Shown: in pieces, positions 33,744 to 42,446 of the stretch | Layout: every line of letters begins with the position of its first letter | Position numbering within the stretch: the first letter of the stretch is position 1 | Source of the DNA: Fibrobacter sp. | GTDB lineage: Bacteria; Fibrobacterota; Fibrobacteria; Fibrobacterales; Fibrobacteraceae | Reading direction: 5' to 3' | Assembly (NCBI GenBank): GCA_017520105.1 | Contig: JAFWRL010000098.1 | Location: forward strand, 1-42,536 | Length of the DNA: 42,536 nt | Translations under genes and position numbers: made by a program | Notes under the pieces: generated by a model | Seen by the model: the letters and a program-made list of their open reading frames with translations, nothing else | Told to the model about the DNA's origin: nothing | Databases searched by the model: none

Positions 33744-35693
33744 TTAGTTTTTGATGCAGCGGACAGCGAACAAGTCAGAGTTAAAAAAGTTGAATCGGAC
33801 TTTCTTATGGGATGTAGTAGCCAAAAGAGGAGTTTGCTCGCTTTTGCCAACTCGGACAGAACTACCATCTTGATCCAGAACCGAGGCATATTCATAGTAA
33901 CCGTATGTTATCACGTTCGGCATAGGAACTCCCGAACCATAGGATTTCACAATTTTTCCTTCAATATCCCCAAAGCCACTCGCATCAGCGTCCTTTAACA
34001 AGACTCCTTGACTTGCCATGTTCTCAATCAAGAGATCCCAATCCGTTTTATTGGGGATTCGCCATCCATCTGGGCACACGCCCTGATAAGTTGCAAGTTC
34101 CGATTCAGGGATAATACTCGAACTATCAAAATAGATTCCATTTACATATTTATGGTAGCAATAATCCCACAACGTTTCAGCAGTATCTAATTCATAACAT
34201 TCACCCGCTTCAGTTCTAATAAGGCAATATTCAATCCTATTACTTTCATCTTCATACGCACGCAAATCATACTCAACCGTCAAGCACCGATCTTCAACAG
34301 ACTCCGTTTTTAGTACCATGTCCTTACCCAACACACGGTCGTAAACATCGGCATTCAACTTAAGAAAAGATTCATCAATATTCATAAACGCAGTCCACTT
34401 GTAAAAACGGCCCAGTTTTTCACATGACGGATCGTATTCCCAGCAACTCGTTTTTCCAAGCAAATTCTTTTTCAAGGTACTATCAACACTTGAAGACACC
34501 GTATCCGCAAAATTCAGATTTTCGGCCATCCACGTTTGCGTGACATCACCCCAGTTATACGTAACGATCTTATATGTTTTTCCATCGCGATTGTCCACCA
34601 TCATTCCACTTGAGTATGGAGCCTTTTTGGAATCAATCACCCATTTTTTTGACTGGCAGGCGACTGCGAACTTGGGCAATTCATAAAATTCACGAATCGC
34701 AATTGTATCTACATCGTTTTCACGCAATTCCGTACATTGTCCCAAGCCAACCTTATGAGCCAAATAGCCAACCTCATATTCGAACAACTTTATTGTATTC
34801 AAATAATATTGCTGCATTTCTTCTGACGCAGAGAATCGCGACAAAGGCGCAAAGTAAACTTCTTTATAGATCCAGATAAAATTATAACCCAATAATTCAT
34901 TTCTTTCATCATCTCCAACTTCACGTCCCAAATCGTCAAGTTCAGAAATTTCCAAATACAAAGCCCTAACATAATTCAATTCTTCATTTTCCAGGTCTTC
35001 AAAATTTCCAAGATCCTCGTAAATGCCTATGTTTTCAAGAATGTCCTGTTCAGCCTTTTTGCTGGCCTCCGCAAACGACATTCCTTCGGCAAAGTACGCC
35101 CGCACTAGCGGGACCTTTTTATTGGACAACGTATTGACACTTATCTTCTTATACTTTTTCAAGTCAACAATAGCGCTCATCAAAACCGGATATTTTTGCG
35201 ATTCATATACACTCATTACTCCAGTTGAATCAAATTTCGTAGGAAGAAGGGTCGTAAAGCCCCACGCACCAGCACGCTCACGACAATTTTTGGTGATGCA
35301 GGAATCAAGCGCTTCAATCAATACATACGGGCTATTCAAGGTAAGGTTCTCGAACGAAAAACGACCATCATCATTACCAATCGTATCTACAAACGTACGA
35401 CCTGTGGCCGCAAGAGATGATGAATCCAGTTCGTAAATAGTCACAACGGTTCCTTTCGCAGCATACAGGGAACCTTCGTCATTTTGGATATTTGCCGAAC
35501 TATCGCCTTCCTTCGCAAGCAATTTAGGATACACATCACCCACGCGGCCCGACAAAGCATAAACGCCTGTTTCTTCAACGGTGCCACCGGCAACATCGTT
35601 TCCTGAATTTGTTTCCGAGCACGCTGCGAACACAAAGGCGAGTAGCAACGCCATTTTACAGACAAGTTGTCCGCTAATATTTGAGTAATTCAT
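33744..35693 (-). CDS. FISUMP-domain lipoprotein F
   Basis: A 649-residue lipoprotein. Its leader MNYSNISGQLVCKM is of the type in lipoprotein B, with lipobox FVFAAC (Cys25). The next part (ETGVYALSGRVGDVYPKLL) is of the C/D/E type, so this copy is a mosaic. The Ig-like region has VVTIYELDSSSLAATGRTFV. The helical block has PLVRAYFAEGMSFAEASKKA and DILENIGIYEDLG. The FISUMP domain runs from about 362 (MMVDNRDGKTYKIVTYNWG, TWMAENLNFAD) with GVCPDGWRIPNKTDW near 537 and ends AVRCIKN. Coupled to regulator 5 by TTAGGAGGAAAC. Confidence 0.88.
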   Translation of the reverse strand: MNYSNISGQLVCKMALLLAFVFAACSETNSGNDVAGGTVEETGVYALSGRVGDVYPKLLAKEGDSSANIQNDEGSLYAAKGTVVTIYELDSSSLAATGRTFVDTIGNDDGRFSFENLTLNSPYVLIEALDSCITKNCRERAGAWGFTTLLPTKFDSTGVMSVYESQKYPVLMSAIVDLKKYKKISVNTLSNKKVPLVRAYFAEGMSFAEASKKAEQDILENIGIYEDLGNFEDLENEELNYVRALYLEISELDDLGREVGDDERNELLGYNFIWIYKEVYFAPLSRFSASEEMQQYYLNTIKLFEYEVGYLAHKVGLGQCTELRENDVDTIAIREFYELPKFAVACQSKKWVIDSKKAPYSSGMMVDNRDGKTYKIVTYNWGDVTQTWMAENLNFADTVSSSVDSTLKKNLLGKTSCWEYDPSCEKLGRFYKWTAFMNIDESFLKLNADVYDRVLGKDMVLKTESVEDRCLTVEYDLRAYEDESNRIEYCLIRTEAGECYELDTAETLWDYCYHKYVNGIYFDSSSIIPESELATYQGVCPDGWRIPNKTDWDLLIENMASQGVLLKDADASGFGDIEGKIVKSYGSGVPMPNVITYGYYEYASVLDQDGSSVRVGKSEQTPLLATTSHKKVRFNFFNSDLFAVRCIKN

Positions 35694-35707
35694 AGTTTCC
35701 TCCTAAT

Positions 35708-36538
35708 CTATTTTTTTAATTCTTGTTTCTGCGTCAGCGGGAAAAGCTGCATATTCAGACGATAAACCTCGTCTGTGGCGGCATTCTTTCTCGCAATGGC
35801 TACAACCCTTTTACGGCAGTCGGCAATTTCTTGCACGATTTCGTCGTAGCCGTCTTTGGTGATGCCAAACGTGACACCCGAGAAATTGCGTTTGTCTTGA
35901 GTCACACCCTCGATTGCGTCAAGCGCGAGTACGCCCATTTGACGGTGCATCGAGCGAACCGCGACCGGCGTTACCCCCATAGGGCCCGTCGTCAAGGATT
36001 TGTCCGTTTGTACGTAATTGCCTTCGTCGTTTTTTTCAAGGAATCCGCCCTTGACCAAAAAATTCAGCACATCGCTGACTTCGGCGGCAGTAATTTCCGG
36101 GCGACAAGCATGGGCAAGCGCAAGCGGCTTGGCGCCCGGCATTGACGGCGCAAGTTCACGGATAACAGGATTTTTCCAGCTTTCAAAAAAGCGGAACGAA
36201 TCGCCTTCCAAGATTTTGGCTTTGTGCGCATCCGCAATGGCAAGCATCTTGTTGAAAGCCGTTTTCTTGTCAGCGTCTTTTTTCGCATGGTCAAACTTGA
36301 CCATTTCTGCAAAATATTCACGTTCGTAATCTGCCAAACGCATGGCATCGGCAACGCGAACTGTCGCAGCCTCACTCAAGTTGAAGCGGCCTTCACTCAC
36401 GTATTTCAGATAAACACGCGAAGAAAAACCGGCTTCGTTCGCGAACTCTTGCCAAGTAAACGCAGATTTCGCCTTTTTATCAGCGTAGTAATCCGCAATA
36501 TACTGGCGATAGCTCGTATATTCTAAGATTTCTTTCAT
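35708..36538 (-). CDS. TIGR02147-family regulator 5
   Basis: A 276-residue paralogue. The start at 36538 is chosen because TTAGGAGGAAAA precedes it and the protein aligns with the other four from MKEILEYTSYRQYIADYYAD. A longer frame begins 11 codons upstream without support. The HTH-like segment is FANEAGFSSRVYLKYVSEGR, with Arg where the others have Pro. The core is HRQMGVLALDAIEGVTQDKR. Its TAG stop (CTA on the plus strand) precedes the lipoprotein's Shine-Dalgarno. Confidence 0.85.
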   Translation of the reverse strand: MKEILEYTSYRQYIADYYADKKAKSAFTWQEFANEAGFSSRVYLKYVSEGRFNLSEAATVRVADAMRLADYEREYFAEMVKFDHAKKDADKKTAFNKMLAIADAHKAKILEGDSFRFFESWKNPVIRELAPSMPGAKPLALAHACRPEITAAEVSDVLNFLVKGGFLEKNDEGNYVQTDKSLTTGPMGVTPVAVRSMHRQMGVLALDAIEGVTQDKRNFSGVTFGITKDGYDEIVQEIADCRKRVVAIARKNAATDEVYRLNMQLFPLTQKQELKK

Positions 36539-36558
36539 TTTTCCTCCTAACACGCGAC

Positions 36559-36598
36559 AACTCTTTTTCAAGTGCGCTTAACATTCGAACTGAGAGTT
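36559..36598 (-). promoter_or_regulatory. Leader inverted repeat of cassette 5
   Basis: AACTCT and AGAGTT bracket a 28-base loop before the Shine-Dalgarno, the same position as the hairpins in cassettes 1 to 3 with a different stem. Confidence 0.4.
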
Positions 36599-36625
36599 TT
36601 ATTTTTTCTCTCGTTCTTGATAACA

Positions 36626-36654
36626 AATATACACCCTAAATTTCAAAAAGTCAA
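36626..36654 (-). promoter_or_regulatory. Promoter of cassette 5
   Basis: TTGACT (36649-36654), 17 bp, TATATT (36626-36631) on the minus strand. The upstream AT-rich tract extends to about 36745. Confidence 0.83.
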
Positions 36655-36955
36655 TAGTTTTACAACACAAAATATTGATTTTTACAAAATTTTCAAAGAT
36701 TTTATGAAATATTATAAAATTTTAAGCATTTTTCACAACACAAGCGTATTGCAAGATTTCCGAATAAAGAGGAGATGCCCTCCCCATACGCGGATCATGA
36801 CTACTAAGCAGCATAGCTGCAAGTAGTCAAAGAGATCAAGTCGGGCATGACAAAGTCAATCAAGAAATAACTAGATCCTTCGGGCTTACGCCCTCAGGAT
36901 GACGAAATGCAAGGATGGCGGCTCGCAGGCCGTCATGATGTCTGTTTCTGACGTT
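36655..36955. repeat. Gene-free spacer with hairpin repeats
   Basis: After the AT-rich tract there is a nested hairpin at 36799-36828 (GACTACT/AGTAGTC outside, GCAGC-ATA-GCTGC inside). A CCTTCGGGCTTACGCCCTCAGG hairpin lies at about 36877-36898. The blocks GGGCAT and GTCATGCCC on either side of the nested hairpin look like the two halves of the repeat at 17071-17097. No gene is supported. Confidence 0.55.
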
Positions 36956-38476
36956 TTATTGTTGATTTTGCGATTCGCGCATGCGGCGGCGGGCACGGGA
37001 ACCGGGGCGGTTGCGGCGATGATGGCGATTGCCGCTGTTCGGATTTGGCGTATTCGACGAATTCGGCACATTTACGTTTTGCGGAACCCCGCCATTTGCA
37101 ATAACGTTATTCGCAGGACATTCGTTGCGATTTTCGTGCCTGTTGCGATTCTCGCGATTTTCATTGCGATTTCCGCGGTCGTCACGATTCCCGCGATTTT
37201 CATTGCGATGGTCCTTGCGACCGCGGGGGCCGCTATTGTTACGGGTTTCCTCAGCACGTGCCTGCGCTTCTTCGCGGGACATGCGACCACGAGAATTGCG
37301 CATCATGCTTTCGGCGGTTTCTTTTTGCGGAGGCGGCAATTTGTCATAAATGCTCTGGTCACCTTCCGGAATTTTCACGCGGGTCAGCTTTTCGATTCCG
37401 CGCAAATCGGATTCTTCGTCCGGCGAGCAGAACGAAATCGCCACACCATCCTTCCCTGCGCGAGCTGTACGGCCAATGCGATGCACGAACGTTTCATGTT
37501 CATTCGGCAAATCGTAATTGAACACATGACTTACGTCATCCACGTCAATGCCACGTGCCGCAATATCCGTCGCGACAAGTACTCGAATTTGTTCGCACTT
37601 AAAGTTTCCAAGCGCTTCTTGACGGCGATTCTGGCTCTTGTTCCCGTGAATCGCGGCACACTTGACGCCCGCCTTTTCGAGAACGCGCACAATCTTGTCT
37701 GCACCATGCTTAGTGCGGCAGAACACGAGCACCTTTTTCATTTCGGGATGTTCCGCCAAAAGTTCCTTGAGGAGCGCCCCCTTGCGACGCTTGTCGATGC
37801 GATACAGTTCCTGACGGATGCGTTCAATCGGCGTGCTCTGCGGAGCAACTTCCACACGCACCGGATTCGGGCGCAAAATCGTCGCGGCGAGTTTCGAAAT
37901 TTCATCGGGCATCGTCGCACTAAAGAACAAATTCTGTCTATCCGGCGGAAGCATCGCCACGACCTTGCGAATGTCATGGATAAAGCCCATGTCCAGCATG
38001 CGGTCCGCTTCGTCTAGAACAAAGAATTCCAATTTTTTCAGCGATATAGCTTTCTGTCCAATCAAATCGAGCAACCGACCTGGAGTCGCCACAAGCACAT
38101 CGACTCCGCGAATTAGTTTATTCTTTTGCGGTCCATCACCCACACCGCCAAAAATGCACGCCGTCGAAATCGCCGTGAACTGCGCATATTCCTTGAAGCA
38201 GTCCTCCACCTGAATCGCAAGTTCACGCGTCGGCAAAAGAATCAGCGCGCGGCAAGTTTTTGGCGAACGGAACTTCCCGGAGTCGAGTAGCCGCTGCAAA
38301 ATCGGGAGGGCAAACGCAGCCGTCTTCCCGGTTCCCGTCTGCGCAATTCCCAACAAGTCCTTGCCTTCGAGCAAGCTCGGAATCGAGCGTTCCTGAATCG
38401 GGGTCGGGGTTTCGTAACCAACAGCGCGAACAGCACGCTGCAGCGGATTCGCCAAAGGAAGTTCTTCAAATTTCAT
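36956..38476 (-). CDS. DEAD-box ATP-dependent RNA helicase (RhlE-like)
   Basis: A 506-residue cytoplasmic RNA helicase that unwinds structured RNA, typically in ribosome assembly, decay or cold growth. All motifs are present: the Q motif TPIQ (25-28), AQTGTGKT (45-52), PTRELA (82-87), TPGR (131-134), DEAD (155-158), SAT (about 186), VFCRTK, ATDIAARGID and HRIGRTARAG. After about residue 390 the tail is low complexity, rich in Asn, Arg, Gly and His (NRNENRENRNRHENRNE). Such tails bind RNA non-specifically. It is a single-gene unit on the minus strand. Confidence 0.95.
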   Translation of the reverse strand: MKFEELPLANPLQRAVRAVGYETPTPIQERSIPSLLEGKDLLGIAQTGTGKTAAFALPILQRLLDSGKFRSPKTCRALILLPTRELAIQVEDCFKEYAQFTAISTACIFGGVGDGPQKNKLIRGVDVLVATPGRLLDLIGQKAISLKKLEFFVLDEADRMLDMGFIHDIRKVVAMLPPDRQNLFFSATMPDEISKLAATILRPNPVRVEVAPQSTPIERIRQELYRIDKRRKGALLKELLAEHPEMKKVLVFCRTKHGADKIVRVLEKAGVKCAAIHGNKSQNRRQEALGNFKCEQIRVLVATDIAARGIDVDDVSHVFNYDLPNEHETFVHRIGRTARAGKDGVAISFCSPDEESDLRGIEKLTRVKIPEGDQSIYDKLPPPQKETAESMMRNSRGRMSREEAQARAEETRNNSGPRGRKDHRNENRGNRDDRGNRNENRENRNRHENRNECPANNVIANGGVPQNVNVPNSSNTPNPNSGNRHHRRNRPGSRARRRMRESQNQQ

Positions 38477-38504
38477 ATGAGGGTAAAGATAGAAAAAGAA
38501 ATAT

Positions 38505-39209
38505 CTACATCTGCAAGTTCTCCAGTTTCAATTTTCGCTTTTCCCAATCAGGCAATCGTGTTTCTAACAGTCGATAGAACTTTTTATCGTGATTCGGGTA
38601 TTTCAGGTGACACAGTTCATGTACCACGACATACTCGATACATTCTTTCGGAGCAGCAACTAGCTTTATGTTCAAAGTCAAAATCCCACCTTTAGAGAGT
38701 GAGCCCCAGCGCGTCTTCATATTGCGGATTTGCAACCGAAGTGAAGATGACGGCAAAGAAAACCTGGCGATACACACATCAAATATTTTTTCAAACTGCA
38801 CCTTAGCTCGTTCACGCAACCATTCGTCAAGAAACTTCTTCACAGTTGCGGGGCGAACATCCGCAGAAACAACTCTAATGAACCCGCCATCGATTTTCAC
38901 CAAGCGTTCTTTTCCCTTTTCAATTTTCAAGCGATAACGCCGCCCCATATACAAATGCGTTTCGCCACCAAGATATTGCCTTGGAGGTGGCGCTTTAGGG
39001 AATCTCGCAAACCAATCCTGCTTTTCAACTATCCACGGAGCTTTCTTTTGCACCTTCTGCGCAATCGCTTCGAGCGTTGCCCCTTGCGGAGCCCGCACCT
39101 GCACGGCACTATCCGGCATTACAGAAATTTCCAGCGTTTTGCGGCAGCAAAATTCAACCGCGTATGCAATCTCGCGGTCTCCATATTTAACAACGCCCAA
39201 CTCATTCAT
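38505..39209 (-). CDS. YgjP-like metal-dependent hydrolase (DUF45)
   Basis: A 234-residue zinc metallopeptidase-like protein. HELCH with a further His in YPNHDKKFY (about 200-215) gives the HExxH...H zinc site. RWGSLSKGGILTLNIKL just before it is typical of YgjP-like proteins. The start at 39209 overlaps the stop of hsdR by 8 bases (ATGAATGA) and is preferred over a longer frame from 39230. Genes of this family are often placed in type I restriction operons. Their function there is not settled. Confidence 0.88.
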   Translation of the reverse strand: MNELGVVKYGDREIAYAVEFCCRKTLEISVMPDSAVQVRAPQGATLEAIAQKVQKKAPWIVEKQDWFARFPKAPPPRQYLGGETHLYMGRRYRLKIEKGKERLVKIDGGFIRVVSADVRPATVKKFLDEWLRERAKVQFEKIFDVCIARFSLPSSSLRLQIRNMKTRWGSLSKGGILTLNIKLVAAPKECIEYVVVHELCHLKYPNHDKKFYRLLETRLPDWEKRKLKLENLQM

Positions 39210-42200
39210 GCGAACGCCGCCTTGCCACATTCATAATCTTATCTTCAAGCGTATCAATATCATTGTTTGACCATCCAAAGCGTTCTCGCACCTGAATTTC
39301 ATCAAACAAAAAGTCATCCAGTTCGTTCTTTACCCGATTCTGTGCATCCGTATCATTCCAGAACTGAATTTTATGATGTTTCTCAAACGACTCAACCGTA
39401 AACAAAGCCATTTTTGCGGCGATTCGCCTAGCTTCCGCCGCATCGCATTTTCCGCAATACACAAAGGCAGATAAAGCGACACCATAAAAAGCTGCGGCAT
39501 CCTCATTCTCGCTAATTTCCTCGGGCACATCGTCGCGTCGCTTGCTTTTGAATTTTTCTTGCAAGTTCTGAACCTTGGAATAATATTCGTCCTCAGAAAT
39601 TTTACCCGCCTGGAAACTATCGATGACATCCTGAATCATCTTCGAGAATTTCTCGTAGAATGCCGGGTCTTCTTCCATCTTTTCCGTCACGGTTTTCTTG
39701 AGAGCATGCGCAATCGAATCCGCACTCGCCGCCTTACCACGAGCATCGTAACCATGCTTGTCATCACTCAGTTTCTTCGTAAACTTCGGATCCAAAATAT
39801 TCACAGGAGCCACAGTCTGTACCACATTATCCGACTGGATGTGCGTATCGAGCAACTTCTTGATTTTCGGTTCGTACTCGCTGTAGTCCACATCGTCAGC
39901 GTAGCGGTGCTTTACAGACACGCGCATATCCGAGAACATCTTGAACTCCCTGCGGAGCCGCGTCATATCTTCGGCAGGTGTCTTTTCCAGGAACTTCTGC
40001 GACGACATCGCGATACTCAGGCACTTTCCGAAATCTCGCAGGGCCTTGTAGAAATCGTTACGGCGTTTTTCATCGGCCAAGTGGCGTTCCATCTGTTCGG
40101 GGTCAGCCTTGTTCTTGACACCCCTGAAAACGTCCCACAGATTAGAGCGCAACTGCGGCAACTTGTCCACAAGTTCCGACATATCGGTCAGCAAGCCTTC
40201 CAAATCTTCGGGGTCAAAGCCTTCCAGTGCCTTGTACATCACAAGGGCCGTATCTAGGTTGTCGCGAACGTTAGCGTAATCTACGATATAGCCGAAATCT
40301 TTTTTCTTGCCATTTTCCTCGAACAAACGGTTCACACGGGCAATCGCCTGCAAAAGCGTATGTTCCTTGAGCGTGCGGCAAAGGTACAGAACAGTGTTGC
40401 GTTCGGCATCAAAACCCGTCAGCAACTTGTCACAGACAATCAGAATTTCTGGCTTACCCGAGCCCTTGAAACTTTCAATAATAGACCTATTGTATTCCTC
40501 CTCATCACCATAGCAATCCATCATTTTTTTCCAGAATTTCGTCACGCGGTCGCTCGGTTCTTCACCCACCTCCGAATAACCTTCTCGTTCATCCGGTCCT
40601 GAAATGACAACTTCAGAACTCACAAAACCAATTTCATCCAAGAATTCATGGTACAGAATAGCAGTTTCCTTGCTCGGTGCGACAAGTTGTGCCTTGAACG
40701 GAGTCCCCTGCCAGTTTGTACGGAAATGCTCGCTAATATCAAACGCACGCATATAAACGACGCGTTCTGCCTTGTTCAGCATCTCGGCTCGGGCATATTT
40801 TTTCTTAAGGTCAGCTTTCTGCTTGTTCGAAAGCCCCGCAGTAAAACGATCAAACCAAAGATCTATCGCCGCCTTGTCCTGCTTGAGTTCTGCGTGGCGC
40901 CCCTCGTAGAGCAAGGGAACCACGGCACCATCTTCATTTGCCTGCTGGATAGTGTAACTCGGCTTAATCATTCCGCCGAACTTACCGAAGCTATTCTTCT
41001 CTTTTTTCATCAACGGTGTTCCCGTAAAGCCAATATAACTGGCATTAGGGAGCATCTGTTTCATACGCGCATGCAGATTTTTATACTGCGTGCGGTGAGC
41101 CTCATCGACAAGCAAAAAGATATTGTTGGATTTTTCAACATATTGCCGCTTATTCAAAGCCGTGTCGAACTTGTTAATAACAGTCGTGATGACGGCTGGA
41201 GTATCAGAAGCCATAAGATTAAGCAGGTTTTCACCTGAAGTTGCCTTGATGACTTCCATTCCGCAATGTTTGAACGTATCATGAATCTGCGTATCCAAAT
41301 CCTTGCGGTCTGTGACAAGAACGATACGCGCATTATCAATATTGCAATCGGGATCATACTTTGAATCCAGAGCAATTCCGCGAGCAAGCATCACCATCGA
41401 AAGCGACTTGCCCGACCCCTGCGTATGCCACACAAGTCCACCTTTACGCTTGCCTTCGTTATCAATGTTCCGAATGCGTTTCAACGCCGAATGGACCACA
41501 AAGAACTGCTGATAACGAGCTATTTTCTTTATACCTTCATCAAACAAAATAAAACGATAAGCCATTTCAAGCAATCGCTCCGGCTTGCACAGGCAATAAA
41601 TCAATCTATCCTGTTCCGTCACCACACGCTTTGTCTGCGGATTATCCTTGCGGAACGACTTGAATTTCGGCACCGAGAATATTCGGTCTTCATCTTCAGC
41701 CGAAACCTTTTTGTTAATCGCAGCTTCGATTTCCTTGTCCTTGATTTCAAGCTCGTGCCAAAGGCTCCAGAACTTTTCGGGAGTCCCAACAGTGGCATAA
41801 GTCGCATCATTCATGCTGACAGACAAAAGCATTTGGCAAAAAGTAAACAGCCGAGGAATGTAATCGTCCCCTTGGTTACGAATCATCTGCGAAATACCCT
41901 GTTTGACACCTTCTTCGGGCGATTTATTTTCAATAACCGCAAATGGAATCCCGTTCACAAACAGCACAATATCTGGAATGATGCGAGCATTAGATTTCGC
42001 ACACTCCACATCGAATTCGGCAACTGCATGAAACACATTGTTCGCCGGTTCTTGCCAATCAACATAGCGAATGTCGTAGCTGCGCTTGTCGCCCTCAACC
42101 GACTCTTCTTCGGATTGCGGGAGCGTGAGCAAGTCGTAAATCTTGTAATTCGTGCGCACCAAACCATCATACTGCATGTTCTTCAGTTTTAATACAGCAC

Positions 42201-42429
42201 CACGCAAGCTTTCTTCGCTAAAATCACACTTGGTCCCCTTGTGCGTAAACGAGTTCAGCTTACGCAACTGCGAAAGCAGAATATCCTCGAGCAACACATT
42301 GGCTAGCTTACCCTTTCGTTCCAGCATCACTTCTTCAGGTGTAAGCGGCTTAAACCCGAGATTCGCCAATAACCGCATCGCCGGAATCTGCGATGTCGGA
42401 ATTTCTCTGTAATCAGGCTGTTGTTGCAT
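39202..42429 (-). CDS. hsdR: Type I restriction endonuclease subunit R
   Basis: A 1075-residue motor and nuclease subunit that cleaves unmodified DNA after ATP-driven translocation. The N-terminal PD-(D/E)XK nuclease shows PDIVLFVNGIPFAVIENKSP (about 148-168). The SF2 helicase shows GLVWHTQGSGKSLSMVML (Walker A, about 329-346), LLVDEAHRTQYKN (DEAH, about 439) and GFTGTPL. Later motifs include CDKLLTGFDAERNTVLYL and QAIARVNR. The C-terminal helical domain is usual for HsdR. GAGGTG lies before the ATG. The modification (hsdM) and specificity (hsdS) subunits are not in the window and should lie further upstream beyond 42536. Confidence 0.95.
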   Translation of the reverse strand: MQQQPDYREIPTSQIPAMRLLANLGFKPLTPEEVMLERKGKLANVLLEDILLSQLRKLNSFTHKGTKCDFSEESLRGAVLKLKNMQYDGLVRTNYKIYDLLTLPQSEEESVEGDKRSYDIRYVDWQEPANNVFHAVAEFDVECAKSNARIIPDIVLFVNGIPFAVIENKSPEEGVKQGISQMIRNQGDDYIPRLFTFCQMLLSVSMNDATYATVGTPEKFWSLWHELEIKDKEIEAAINKKVSAEDEDRIFSVPKFKSFRKDNPQTKRVVTEQDRLIYCLCKPERLLEMAYRFILFDEGIKKIARYQQFFVVHSALKRIRNIDNEGKRKGGLVWHTQGSGKSLSMVMLARGIALDSKYDPDCNIDNARIVLVTDRKDLDTQIHDTFKHCGMEVIKATSGENLLNLMASDTPAVITTVINKFDTALNKRQYVEKSNNIFLLVDEAHRTQYKNLHARMKQMLPNASYIGFTGTPLMKKEKNSFGKFGGMIKPSYTIQQANEDGAVVPLLYEGRHAELKQDKAAIDLWFDRFTAGLSNKQKADLKKKYARAEMLNKAERVVYMRAFDISEHFRTNWQGTPFKAQLVAPSKETAILYHEFLDEIGFVSSEVVISGPDEREGYSEVGEEPSDRVTKFWKKMMDCYGDEEEYNRSIIESFKGSGKPEILIVCDKLLTGFDAERNTVLYLCRTLKEHTLLQAIARVNRLFEENGKKKDFGYIVDYANVRDNLDTALVMYKALEGFDPEDLEGLLTDMSELVDKLPQLRSNLWDVFRGVKNKADPEQMERHLADEKRRNDFYKALRDFGKCLSIAMSSQKFLEKTPAEDMTRLRREFKMFSDMRVSVKHRYADDVDYSEYEPKIKKLLDTHIQSDNVVQTVAPVNILDPKFTKKLSDDKHGYDARGKAASADSIAHALKKTVTEKMEEDPAFYEKFSKMIQDVIDSFQAGKISEDEYYSKVQNLQEKFKSKRRDDVPEEISENEDAAAFYGVALSAFVYCGKCDAAEARRIAAKMALFTVESFEKHHKIQFWNDTDAQNRVKNELDDFLFDEIQVRERFGWSNNDIDTLEDKIMNVARRRSHE

Positions 42430-42446
42430 AAATCACCTCAAACTTG

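Noticed and set aside
18101..35693. Diversity-generating retroelement acting on the lipoproteins
   Set aside because: No reverse transcriptase and no template/variable repeat pair were seen, although the domains vary near their C-termini.
36956..38017. A 372-codon plus-strand frame opposite the helicase
   Set aside because: It is antisense to the DEAD-box gene, which carries all family motifs.
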